From positions 1 through 64,000 of the forward strand of contig NZ_LAYO01000101.1 in NCBI RefSeq assembly GCF_000980875.1: a stretch of 64,000 nucleotides of DNA, read 5' to 3'. Origin of the DNA: Leucobacter sp. Ag1 (GTDB lineage: Bacteria > Actinomycetota > Actinomycetes > Actinomycetales > Microbacteriaceae). The notes below the pieces were generated by a model. The model was not told where the DNA came from. It ran no database searches and worked only from the letters and a program-made list of their open reading frames with translations. The translations under genes were made by a program, and so were the position numbers. Positions 24,472 to 31,471 of this stretch are shown piece by piece. Position 1 is the first letter of the stretch. Each line of letters opens with the position of its first letter.

Positions 24472-24506
24472 CCTCGGGGCGCGGCACGACCATGCGCGCC
24501 CCGAGG
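24472..24506 (-). terminator. Hairpin downstream of major tail protein
   Basis: A perfect 12-bp stem (24472-24483 with 24495-24506, 11-nt loop) lies 17 bp past the major tail protein stop and before the chaperone genes. There is no U run. It may be a partial terminator or an RNA 3' stabiliser that raises tail protein over downstream genes. Confidence 0.5.
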
Positions 24507-24522
24507 GGTCTGGAGCCCCGGG

Positions 24523-25038
24523 CTAGGGGGTGGTGATCGCGGGATTGTCGACGATCTCGCGATCGCCCTTCGACGTGAGGGTGAAGCTCAGGAACTCCAC
24601 GTCCGCGTTTCCGGTGTTCTTGCGCTGGAAGCTCACCTCGGCGGTGAACTGCCAGGACAGTTCCGGGATGGTCTCGTGATAGACGCGAGCGAGGATGACC
24701 TTCTTCGTCGGGTCGCCGCCCTTGAGCGTGGCCTGAGCGGCCGCGATCAGGAGGGAGATGAACGGCTGGATCGAGCCGGCCGTGTTCTTCACGGGCTTCG
24801 CGTCGAACGCGACGGTGAAGGTCTCGCCGACGGTCGGGGTGTCGTCCTGACCGCGGTTCGCATAGGTCGTGCCGTCGGCGGTCTTCGGGGCCGCGTTGGG
24901 CTGGAGGCCGGTGATGTCCGGGCCGCTGAGCCAGGTCGGCTCGGTGGCGGGGGAGACGGGCACGGACGCGACGTCGAGGTGGAACTCGTAGGAGTTCGCG
25001 TTGCTGCCCTGGGTCGGGGCGGGCGGGGTGTAGACCAT
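24523..25038 (-). CDS. Major tail protein
   Basis: The 171-aa protein (MVYTPPAPTQGSNANSYEF) is beta-rich with the Ig-free tail-tube pattern: TVGETFTVAFDAKPV, SWQFTAEVSFQRKNTG and LSFTLTSKGD. It sits directly between the tail terminator gene and the chaperones, which is the standard place for the tube protein. GGAGG lies upstream. Hairpins flank the gene on both sides, consistent with separate control of an abundant protein. Confidence 0.8.
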   Translation of the reverse strand: MVYTPPAPTQGSNANSYEFHLDVASVPVSPATEPTWLSGPDITGLQPNAAPKTADGTTYANRGQDDTPTVGETFTVAFDAKPVKNTAGSIQPFISLLIAAAQATLKGGDPTKKVILARVYHETIPELSWQFTAEVSFQRKNTGNADVEFLSFTLTSKGDREIVDNPAITTP

Positions 25039-25065
25039 GGCGGTCCTCCTTCTGGGGATACGAGA

Positions 25066-25091
25066 AAGGCCCGGGCGGATGCCAGGGCCTT
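25066..25091 (-). terminator. Hairpin upstream of major tail protein
   Basis: The stem AAGGCCC/GGGCCTT is followed by CTTTCTC on the minus strand, between the tail terminator gene and the major tail protein. It is a weak intrinsic terminator candidate. Confidence 0.4.
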
Positions 25092-25110
25092 GGGTCTGAG
25101 CGCGGGTGAG

Positions 25111-25566
25111 CTAGGAGTAGCGGTTGCCGCGGCATTCGAGGTTCCACGTCGACTCGAGCGCGCCCGTCTTCGACGGTTCGCCCCATGTCGTAGAACCGAT
25201 CTGTCGGACTCGGTCAAGCTGGATCCCGCCGAGTACCATCGCTGTCTTGTCGGGGAAGAGGGCCCGGAGGTCGTCGAGCCAGTCGCGCACCTCGAGCGGG
25301 CCGAGACCGGCGTGCCGGGCCCGGACCTGGATCCGAGTGCGCTCGACGTCGAGGACACCGGGCTGCGGCATGTACGGCGTGATGACGCACGTCGACACGG
25401 CCTCGGCGCCGGGCCCGGTCGGGGAGTGGTCGAAGTAGACCCCGCGCACGCCGGCGGGGTAGGGCTTCATCTCGGGGTCGTAGACCGCGAGGCCGGCCGC
25501 CGAGATCCGCTCGGCGATGCCGACCATGAGACGGGCGGTGTAACCGCGGGGCGTGTAGGCGGTCAT
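25111..25566 (-). CDS. Tail terminator / minor capsid protein 3-like
   Basis: The 151-aa protein starts at ATG 25566, overlapping the previous stop as ATGA. MTAYTPRGYTARLMVGIAE, the phrase VERTRIQVRARHAGLGPLEVRDW and the ending ESTWNLECRGNRYS fit the minor-capsid-3 family of actinophages and Gram-positive phages, which caps the tail tube at the head side. The frame continues upstream to 25896 only as shadow. It precedes the major tail protein. Confidence 0.75.
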   Translation of the reverse strand: MTAYTPRGYTARLMVGIAERISAAGLAVYDPEMKPYPAGVRGVYFDHSPTGPGAEAVSTCVITPYMPQPGVLDVERTRIQVRARHAGLGPLEVRDWLDDLRALFPDKTAMVLGGIQLDRVRQIGSTTWGEPSKTGALESTWNLECRGNRYS

Positions 25567-25913
25567 GAGATCCCTAGTTCGTCGCCGAGGCGAGAGGCGA
25601 TCGCCTGCATAAGGTCGGCCTCGTGCTCCTCGAGTGGGGCCTCGAGGTACTTCGCCTGCCCCTCGTCGTGGTTCCAGTCGAGCTCCTCGTGCTGACGTGC
25701 CGCGTACGGGGTGTCGTAGGAGACATGCGCGGTGAGGTTTCCCGCGGTCGCCTCGGTAACCTGCGCGGACGCGCGCAGCGGGCCTCGGTCGATCGGGGCG
25801 AGCGGCACCGAGAAGCCGCGAAGCAGCTCGGCGCCGTGGTTCAGCGCGGCGGGCGCGGCGCCCGTGAGGCGAGCGAGCAACTCGTCGCCGTTCCACTCGA
25901 GGTTGGCGCTCAT
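25563..25913 (-). CDS. Minor capsid protein 2-like (HK97 gp10 type)
   Basis: The 116-aa protein has the hallmark phrase VSYDTPYAARQHEELDW of minor-capsid-2/gp10-type head-tail joining proteins. It is coupled by ATGA overlaps to both neighbours. It probably forms part of the head-tail connector. Confidence 0.78.
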   Translation of the reverse strand: MSANLEWNGDELLARLTGAAPAALNHGAELLRGFSVPLAPIDRGPLRASAQVTEATAGNLTAHVSYDTPYAARQHEELDWNHDEGQAKYLEAPLEEHEADLMQAIASRLGDELGIS

Positions 25914-26254
25914 CGCAGCTTCACCTCCAGCAGGTCCGCGATCCGCGGGTGCTCGTAGCAGGTGACAGCCTCGACGGTGCCGGTCGACTCATCAGAGGTG
26001 CCGGCCCAGAGTGTCACCCTCGACTCCAGCGGAGGGATTTCGGCGAGGGCAGAGCGCTCGAAGTAGACCGTGCCCGTGGCGATGCGCTGCCCGTCGTACT
26101 GGTCACCGGCCTTGGCACGCACGTCAACGATCTGTGCTCGTGCGACGGTGATCGGCGGGCCGTAGGCTCGGCCGTTCGCGCCGCCGCCAAGGTGCGGCTC
26201 GACGATGACGAGGCCGCGGTGCGGGAGCAGCTTCCCGGGGATCCGCCTACCCAT
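25910..26254 (-). CDS. Head closure / head-tail joining protein
   Basis: The 114-aa protein (MGRRIPGKLLPHRGLVIVEP) lies in the connector cluster between the gp6-like adaptor and gp10-like protein. It is a small beta-rich protein with RVTLWAGTSDESTG and a C-terminal LLEVKLR. Position and size match the head-closure protein; the sequence itself has no decisive motif. The frame extends further up to 26341, but the start at 26254 overlaps the upstream stop by 8 bp and gives normal length. Confidence 0.65.
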   Translation of the reverse strand: MGRRIPGKLLPHRGLVIVEPHLGGGANGRAYGPPITVARAQIVDVRAKAGDQYDGQRIATGTVYFERSALAEIPPLESRVTLWAGTSDESTGTVEAVTCYEHPRIADLLEVKLR

Positions 26255-26642
26255 CGCGCACCGTCCCCGGGATGAGGCCGGCGAGCCGCAGCACGCGGAA
26301 CGCCTCGGGGTTCCACCGCGGGATCGAAACGGATCCGGCATTTCCGGCCCCCGTGCCGAGGCTCAGCGGGCCGAGGCTCGCAGCCTCCCCGGCCTGCATC
26401 ATCTGGATCTCGTCGCCGTGCTCGTCGCGGTGCATCGCCTGGAGGCAGGTCGCCTCGCGCAGCGCCTCGGCGACGCCGGGATCGGTCGGCATCCCCGCGG
26501 CGTCGACGGCATAGACCGCGGTGAGCAGCATGTCGTCGACGTCGCGGGACGCCGAGCGGAGGAGGCGGGCCGCGCCGTCCGGCACCGGCTCGCCCTCGAG
26601 GTAGACCTCGAGCTGCTCCTTGGTGGCGTAGACGCGGCCCAT
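26247..26642 (-). CDS. Head-tail adaptor (gp6-like)
   Basis: The 131-aa protein (MGRVYATKEQLEVYL) is helical in its first half, with the pattern RLLRSASRDVDDMLLTAVY and EALREATCLQAMHR typical of connector adaptors. The ATG at 26642 is preferred over the in-frame GTG at 26648 because AAGGAG lies 5 nt before the ATG and overlaps the GTG. It probably forms the ring that follows the portal. Confidence 0.72.
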   Translation of the reverse strand: MGRVYATKEQLEVYLEGEPVPDGAARLLRSASRDVDDMLLTAVYAVDAAGMPTDPGVAEALREATCLQAMHRDEHGDEIQMMQAGEAASLGPLSLGTGAGNAGSVSIPRWNPEAFRVLRLAGLIPGTVRDG

Positions 26643-26644
26643 GC

Positions 26645-26935
26645 TCACTCCTTCGGTCCGTCTGCGGACTGCGCCGCGTGCTCGTCGAGGCGAGCCTGGA
26701 GGTCGGCCTTGGTGCCGGTGGTCGAGAGGCCGAGATCGGCGGCCGCAGCCTGAAGGTCGGCCTTGGACGGCGACGGTTCGCCTCCCTCCTCCGACGCCTC
26801 GACGATGCCGGAGCCTTTGAACAGCTCGGCGGTGCCTTCGTCGATCTCGATGTCGGCGGTGAGACCATCGGTGAAGACGACGCCACCGAAGACGACGCGG
26901 CCCTCGGGCGCGTTCGGGTCGTGGTAGACGGTCAC
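26645..26935 (-). CDS. Small phage protein with C-terminal SAP/HeH-like motif
   Basis: The 96-aa protein has an acidic N-terminal half (DIEIDEGTAELFKGSG) and a C-terminal 35-residue helix-extension-helix (SKADLQAAAADLGLSTTGTK). A very similar segment occurs in the next upstream gene. Such SAP/HeH motifs often bind nucleic acid, but in phage head genes they are also found as structural spacer domains. GTG start overlaps the upstream stop (GTGA). Confidence 0.6.
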   Translation of the reverse strand: MTVYHDPNAPEGRVVFGGVVFTDGLTADIEIDEGTAELFKGSGIVEASEEGGEPSPSKADLQAAAADLGLSTTGTKADLQARLDEHAAQSADGPKE

Positions 26936-27246
26936 TTCGCCGCCTCCTTCTTCTGCTCGCCGCTGGCCGTGCCGGTCCCGGTCGCGGGATTCGCGGCCTT
27001 GGCCTTGTGCTCGGCGATGCGCGCCTCGAGCTCGTCCTTCGTGCCCTCCTCGGAGAGCCCGAGCGACTTCGCCTCAGCCTGGAGCTTCTGCTTCGGCGTC
27101 AGCTCGGCGGCCTCGACCTTGTAGCCGTGGCGTTCGAAGTACGCGAGCGCGGCGGGGCTGTCGGTCTCGCCCTCGCCGTTGGCGAAGTGCACGCCCGCGA
27201 CCTTGCCGGTGAACCCCTCCACAGGGGTCTGAATCTTGGGTGCCAT
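26932..27246 (-). CDS. Small phage protein with SAP/HeH-like motif
   Basis: The 104-aa protein (MAPKIQTPVEGFTGKVAGV) has a central SAP/HeH-like segment KQKLQAEAKSLGLSEEGTKD at about residues 53-85 and a Gly/Thr/Lys-rich tail. The first 45 residues (FANGEGETDSPAALAYFERHGYKVE) resemble head-adjacent proteins of actinophages. It lies just downstream of the capsid gene and a hairpin. Confidence 0.62.
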   Translation of the reverse strand: MAPKIQTPVEGFTGKVAGVHFANGEGETDSPAALAYFERHGYKVEAAELTPKQKLQAEAKSLGLSEEGTKDELEARIAEHKAKAANPATGTGTASGEQKKEAAK

Positions 27247-27275
27247 GTCTGGCCTTCCTCTCGGGATGATCGGGC

Positions 27276-27312
27276 GCGGGCGGGCCGCACAGGAGGCGTG
27301 CGGCCCGCCCGC
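27276..27312 (-). terminator. Hairpin downstream of major capsid protein
   Basis: A perfect 15-bp stem (27276-27290 with 27298-27312, 7-nt loop) begins 11 bp past the capsid gene stop. It is a strong GC stem without a U run, and may act as a partial terminator or an mRNA 3' stabiliser. Confidence 0.55.
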
Positions 27313-27322
27313 GAGGGTGGGG

Positions 27323-28330
27323 TCAGCGGACCTTGACGTTACGCAGGACGGCGGCGGCCTTCGTCGCGCGCAGCTCGACGGCGACGGGGCCCATCTCGAC
27401 CTCGTAGCGCTTGAGAGCGCCGGAGGCGTTGTCGTTCGCCGGGAGGTAGGCCTGCGCGAGCTGGCCGCCGATGGTCGAGACACCGCAGAAGCCGTCAAGG
27501 CCCACACGGTAGGCGTAGAGATCCGTCAGGCCGGTGACGCTGCTCCCGCCCACGGTGCGGGTCGAGACGGGGATGATCTCGTCGGTCGAGCCCGCCTTCT
27601 GGCCGGCGTCGCCGAAGACGACGTTGCCGTACATCTCGCGCTCGATCGGGCGGCCGTCGGGACCGAGGAGGTCTTCGATCGGGTTGCGGGTGTACATGCC
27701 CGCACGGCGCGCAGCGGCGCGGACGCGGGCGAGGGAGAAGCGGTTGCCGAGGATCAGCGCGGGCGCGCCGTCGAGCTGGGAGAGGAACTCGTCGATGCGG
27801 TCGAGTGCCTTGTGCTCGGCGCGCGCGTTCGTGTCGAAGTCGGACCAGTCGGTGACGACACCGAGGCCCAGCTCCGTGCTGGTGCCGACGAGCGCCTTGT
27901 CGAGGCCGTCGAACGCGTTGGAGTCGGTGGCGCGGTCGCCGTTGATGACGAGGTCGGCGAACTTCGCGTTCGACGCCTTGATCTTCTGCTCCATGTTGAG
28001 CGCGACGTTGCTCGACGCGGCCGGGCCGAGGCGACGGGTGACGCGGTCCACGGAGAACGAGCCACCGAAGACGGCGAGCTCGGTCGTGAACAGCTCGGTC
28101 TCGACGTTCTGGTCGGTGTACTCCGAGTTGATCGCGCGGGTGGAGGCCGTCGCCTGGGTCTTCAGGCGGCGGTAGGAGTGGGCGAGGGTGTCGCCGCCGC
28201 CAGCGGGGTTGACGACGTCGTCGAAGATCAGCGAGTCCGGCACGACGCCGGTCTTGCGGAACTCGTCGATGACCTGCACGTCGACGTCGGTGGTGGCGTT
28301 GTTCTTGGATTCAGCGAGCGAAACAGCCAT
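27323..28330 (-). CDS. Major capsid protein (HK97 fold)
   Basis: The 335-aa protein (MAVSLAESKNNATTDVDVQVIDE) contains features of actinophage HK97-fold capsids: SFSVDRVTRRLGP near the E-loop end, a long spine helix (VALNMEQKIKASNAKFADLV), P-domain segments (NRFSLARVRAAARRAGMY) and a C-terminal A-domain (SVTGLTDLYAYRVGLDGFCG). It follows the scaffold gene, which is the usual order. No N-terminal delta domain is evident; a separate scaffold protein replaces it. Confidence 0.9.
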   Translation of the reverse strand: MAVSLAESKNNATTDVDVQVIDEFRKTGVVPDSLIFDDVVNPAGGGDTLAHSYRRLKTQATASTRAINSEYTDQNVETELFTTELAVFGGSFSVDRVTRRLGPAASSNVALNMEQKIKASNAKFADLVINGDRATDSNAFDGLDKALVGTSTELGLGVVTDWSDFDTNARAEHKALDRIDEFLSQLDGAPALILGNRFSLARVRAAARRAGMYTRNPIEDLLGPDGRPIEREMYGNVVFGDAGQKAGSTDEIIPVSTRTVGGSSVTGLTDLYAYRVGLDGFCGVSTIGGQLAQAYLPANDNASGALKRYEVEMGPVAVELRATKAAAVLRNVKVR

Positions 28331-28351
28331 GAGGGCGTGCTCCTTTCAGGG

Positions 28352-29047
28352 TTAGTCGCCGAGGGCGGCCGCGAGGGCGCCTGCGAGCGTGGTGGGTTTG
28401 GGGGTCGTGCCGCCCGAAGGGGCGGGCCCGGACGATCCGGGGAGCGTGGGGGCCGCGACAGCGGGCGTCGCGGCGTAGGCGGGGTTGGCGGTCACGAACT
28501 CGGTGATCGCGGCGCCGAGCTTCTCGGCGTCGGTCAGGTCGATGTCCTTGATCGCGGCCTGGAACGATGCGGAGTCGAGCAGGAGTGCCGGGTTCGCCTT
28601 CTCCGCGGCGGCGGCCGTGACGGCCTTCTCGCGGGCGAACTGCGCGATCTGGGCCTGGGCCTCGTCGCGCTCCTTCTGCGCCACAGCGAGCGCGGTCTGC
28701 GCCTCCTCCGCTGCCTTCTGGAAGGACTGGCCCTCGGTCATGAGCTTCTGCACCTGCTCGGGCGTGAAGCCCTGGATCGGCGCGGGCGCCGCGGGCGCGA
28801 CGGGCGCTGCGGCGGCAGGCGAGGGATTCGGGGGCAGGCTGCCGTGCTGTGCGGCGTAGAACGCGGCGAGCTGCGCGGGGTTCGGCGCTGCGGCCGCCGC
28901 GGGATCCGAGGGTGCAGCGGGAGCGGCCGGCGGCGCGCCTCCCTCGCCCTCGGCGAAGCGGATCCCGCGGAGCGCGAGGGGCGCGCGGCCGATCGACCAG
29001 TCGACCGCGACGGGGTCGGCCTGGCGCTGGAAAGCGGATGTGGACAT
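28352..29047 (-). CDS. Capsid scaffolding protein
   Basis: The 231-aa protein has a Pro/Ala-rich N-terminal half followed by a long helical coiled coil (about 108-150, QKAAEEAQTALAVAQKERDE) and a Gly/Thr/Pro C-terminal end. Lack of Cys, an acidic coiled coil and position right before the capsid gene are typical of phage scaffolds, which guide procapsid assembly and are then removed. Start at 29047 follows GGAGG. A terminator precedes it. Confidence 0.8.
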   Translation of the reverse strand: MSTSAFQRQADPVAVDWSIGRAPLALRGIRFAEGEGGAPPAAPAAPSDPAAAAAPNPAQLAAFYAAQHGSLPPNPSPAAAAPVAPAAPAPIQGFTPEQVQKLMTEGQSFQKAAEEAQTALAVAQKERDEAQAQIAQFAREKAVTAAAAEKANPALLLDSASFQAAIKDIDLTDAEKLGAAITEFVTANPAYAATPAVAAPTLPGSSGPAPSGGTTPKPTTLAGALAAALGD

Positions 29048-29093
29048 GGTCGTGCCTCCTCGGGCATCGGTTGAGCCCGAGGTTTCGGGCATG

Positions 29094-29122
29094 AAAAAGC
29101 CCCACACGGATGTGCAGGGCTT
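29094..29122 (-). terminator. Intrinsic terminator before scaffold gene
   Basis: On the minus strand a stem AGCCC/GGGCT with inner CAC/GTG is followed by TTTTT, between the 70-aa gene and the scaffold gene. It suggests that scaffold and capsid have their own promoter or are read through. Confidence 0.65.
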
Positions 29123-29140
29123 CAGATCAGGGGGTCAGGG

Positions 29141-29353
29141 TCAGGCGGGGAGTGACTCGTTCCAGTCGGTCACCCATCGGGCGAGCTCGGCGCGCGCGGT
29201 GCGCTCGTGCTCGAGGGTCGGCGCGGCGGCGTACTGCTCGAGCGCGGCGTCGAGGGCTTCGTCCCACGGGCCGGACGTGAGCGAGCCTGCGGCGGCGGCT
29301 TCGAGGACGTGTTCGAAGTCGCCCGGGGTAACGGGTTCGGGGAGCAGGAGCAC
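29141..29353 (-). CDS. Small phage protein (70 aa)
   Basis: The 70-aa acidic helical protein begins with GTG (MLLLPEPVTPGDFEHVLEAA), preceded by AGGAAGG. Its sequence predicts a compact helical bundle with several Trp (SGPWDEALDAALEQY, ARWVTDWNESL). It lies between the MuF gene and the scaffold. No function is recognised. Confidence 0.6.
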   Translation of the reverse strand: MLLLPEPVTPGDFEHVLEAAAAGSLTSGPWDEALDAALEQYAAAPTLEHERTARAELARWVTDWNESLPA

Positions 29354-29357
29354 CGGG

Positions 29358-31136
29358 TCACCTTCCTCTCAGGGCCTTGACAAGGGCCGCGTGCACGGCT
29401 TTCTCGAAGTCGGTCGCGATCGTGGGAGAAGTCTCCACCGTGGCGAAGGCCTCTGCAACCATCTCATAGACGCTCTTCGTGGCGTACTCACTGATGAGGC
29501 CGCGAGCATGCGCCCGCTTCAGCAGACCAGCGTCGGTCTTGAGCGTGCCGCCGGGGTCGACGAGGTCGCGTAGGAGTCGCATCCCCTCACGGTTCGCCGC
29601 CTGGCGGGTGAGGACGTCGGCGGCGTGGCCGAGCTCGTGGATGGTGACGTACCGGCGGCCGTCGACGCCTTCGGCCATGTGGAACCAGCGCACCGCGCGG
29701 ATCCGCTCGACGCTCGTAGGGGTGAGGTCGCGGGCGAGGTTGAAGCCGACGTGCACCAGCTTCGACCGCTCGTGGTTGCTGCTCACCCATGCGAGTCTGG
29801 ACCTCCCCGGTTCGCTGGTGAAGGTGATCTCGGGGATCTGCTTCAGTGCGGGGAAGCGGCGCACGAGGTCCTCGAGCGCGCTCAGGTTGCCGAGGACCTG
29901 CGGCATGCGCGTCTTGGTGACGTGCTCGAGGCCGGTCACGCGCACGCCGGGGATGAGGTCGCGCAGCGCGCTCTCGACCTTCGCCGCCGAGCTCGACGGG
30001 GACGGGCGGGGGCGTGCCGTACGGCCGCGGGGGTTCTTGTCGCCGCCGTCTGCGAACGGGAGCTGCTCGCGGTACTCGCGGCGGATGAGCCCGGTCTTGC
30101 GTACATGGTCGCGAAGGTCGGCCTGCGCCGCGCCGATCTCGCGGGGGTCGCCGTCGCGCTTCGCCTGCCGGACCTCGCGTTCGAGGCGGCGCAGTTCGTC
30201 GCGGTCGGCCTGCTTCTGCGGGTCGTGCGTCGAGTAGTCCGTCGGGTTCGCGGCGCCCGGCAGCGAGGGCACGAGCACGCAGCGGCAGTTCGGGTGCCCC
30301 CATCCGGCGGCGCGCATCTCGTCGAGCGTTCCGTCGACGGTGATCTCGACGGGCTCGCCGGTGATCGCGTGCCGCACCGTGACGGTCCCGGCCGGGCCGC
30401 CGTCGGTGATGGTCTTCCCGGCCCAGGCCCCGCACTTCGTGCACGCCGAGGCGCCGATCACGGGCGTGAAGGTCTGGATGCCGTGCGCGGCCATGGACGC
30501 GACCGACTGGTCTCGCCAGGCGCGCGCGGCGGCGGTGCGGGTCGCCATTTCGGCGTACGCGCCGATCGTCCACCGGCGCCCGCCCTGGTCGACGAACCCG
30601 GTGATGCCCTCCGCGAGGTAGCGGTCGAGCATGCGCTGATGGAGTGCCTGCGACGTCGTCAGCCCGGCGAGGAGCTGCGGCACCATCTGCGCGGTCATCC
30701 GCTGGTAGGCGTCCGCCGGGAGGCGCAGGACGCGGGCGTTCAGTGCGCGCAGCGTGTCCCGGAACTCGAGCTCGACCGCGGCGACCGCGAGCGCGCCCGC
30801 CTGCGTGAGTGCCGCGACCCCGGCCCCGCTGTAGGCCGGCATGGTGAGGAGCTGGCGGGCGATCTCTGCCGACGCCCCCGACGCGGCCTCCTCTGTGACG
30901 AGGCGCGCGAGGGCTTCGGGGGAGACGGTGCCGACGAGGCGCTCGGCCTGGCGGCGGAGGTCGCGGATCACGGCGAGCCGGGCGGCGGTCGACGGGGGCT
31001 CGTCGAGGGCCTGCTCAGCGTAGCGGCGGAGCGTCGCCTCGAGCTCGGCTTCGATCGCGCGGTATCGCTCGGCGATCGCGTGTCCGAGGTCGTCGATGAG
31101 GTTGGCTGGGGTGCCGCCGGGCCACTGTTCAGCCAT
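29358..31136 (-). CDS. MuF-like head morphogenesis protein fused to HExxH metalloprotease
   Basis: The 592-aa protein has an N-terminal helical MuF-type minor head region with the family end CTKC...HPNCRC (about residues 220-320), a linker rich in charged residues, and a C-terminal domain with a zinc-protease motif HELGH (residues 500-504) and a downstream acidic helix YEMVAEAFA (Glu558/Glu562) that could supply the third ligand. This resembles polymorphic-toxin-type C-terminal fusions of MuF proteins. ATG at 31136 is preferred over GTG 31142 because AGGGGG precedes it. It could be packaged in virions and act in the infected cell, which is inference. Confidence 0.85.
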   Translation of the reverse strand: MAEQWPGGTPANLIDDLGHAIAERYRAIEAELEATLRRYAEQALDEPPSTAARLAVIRDLRRQAERLVGTVSPEALARLVTEEAASGASAEIARQLLTMPAYSGAGVAALTQAGALAVAAVELEFRDTLRALNARVLRLPADAYQRMTAQMVPQLLAGLTTSQALHQRMLDRYLAEGITGFVDQGGRRWTIGAYAEMATRTAAARAWRDQSVASMAAHGIQTFTPVIGASACTKCGAWAGKTITDGGPAGTVTVRHAITGEPVEITVDGTLDEMRAAGWGHPNCRCVLVPSLPGAANPTDYSTHDPQKQADRDELRRLEREVRQAKRDGDPREIGAAQADLRDHVRKTGLIRREYREQLPFADGGDKNPRGRTARPRPSPSSSAAKVESALRDLIPGVRVTGLEHVTKTRMPQVLGNLSALEDLVRRFPALKQIPEITFTSEPGRSRLAWVSSNHERSKLVHVGFNLARDLTPTSVERIRAVRWFHMAEGVDGRRYVTIHELGHAADVLTRQAANREGMRLLRDLVDPGGTLKTDAGLLKRAHARGLISEYATKSVYEMVAEAFATVETSPTIATDFEKAVHAALVKALRGR

Positions 31137-31151
31137 GGGCACCCCCTTGCG

Positions 31152-31469
31152 CTACTCGGTCACCTCGGAATAGGTCGCAGCGAAGATGTCGGGCTTGCAC
31201 GGGTAGAACTCGCCCTGCACGCCCCGGATGACGAAGTCACCTGGTGCGGCGGTCATCGTGCCTTCGAGCGTTCCGATCTCGAGCGCGAAGGGGGCGCCGT
31301 TCCCTGCTACTCGGAAGTCGCGGAACCCGTGTCCCAGCATCCAGCCCGCGATTGCAGCGTGGGCGGCGTCGTGAGGGCTGAGACCCCCACCCGGCGGCGC
31401 GACCGTGTCCGCGTTGAGCAAGATCGCTTCGATCTCGACGGGCTTCTTGCGATAGCGCCTTGCCTGCAT
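31152..31469 (-). CDS. Conserved phage protein (105 aa)
   Basis: The 105-aa protein carries conserved phage phrases MQARRYRKKPVEIEAI and FVIRGVQGEFYPCKPDIFAATY at its C-terminus. Proteins like it are found across phages of Actinobacteria and Firmicutes, mostly as unnamed hypothetical proteins. It sits between portal and MuF genes. Its function is unknown. Confidence 0.8.
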   Translation of the reverse strand: MQARRYRKKPVEIEAILLNADTVAPPGGGLSPHDAAHAAIAGWMLGHGFRDFRVAGNGAPFALEIGTLEGTMTAAPGDFVIRGVQGEFYPCKPDIFAATYSEVTE

Positions 31470-31471
31470 GG

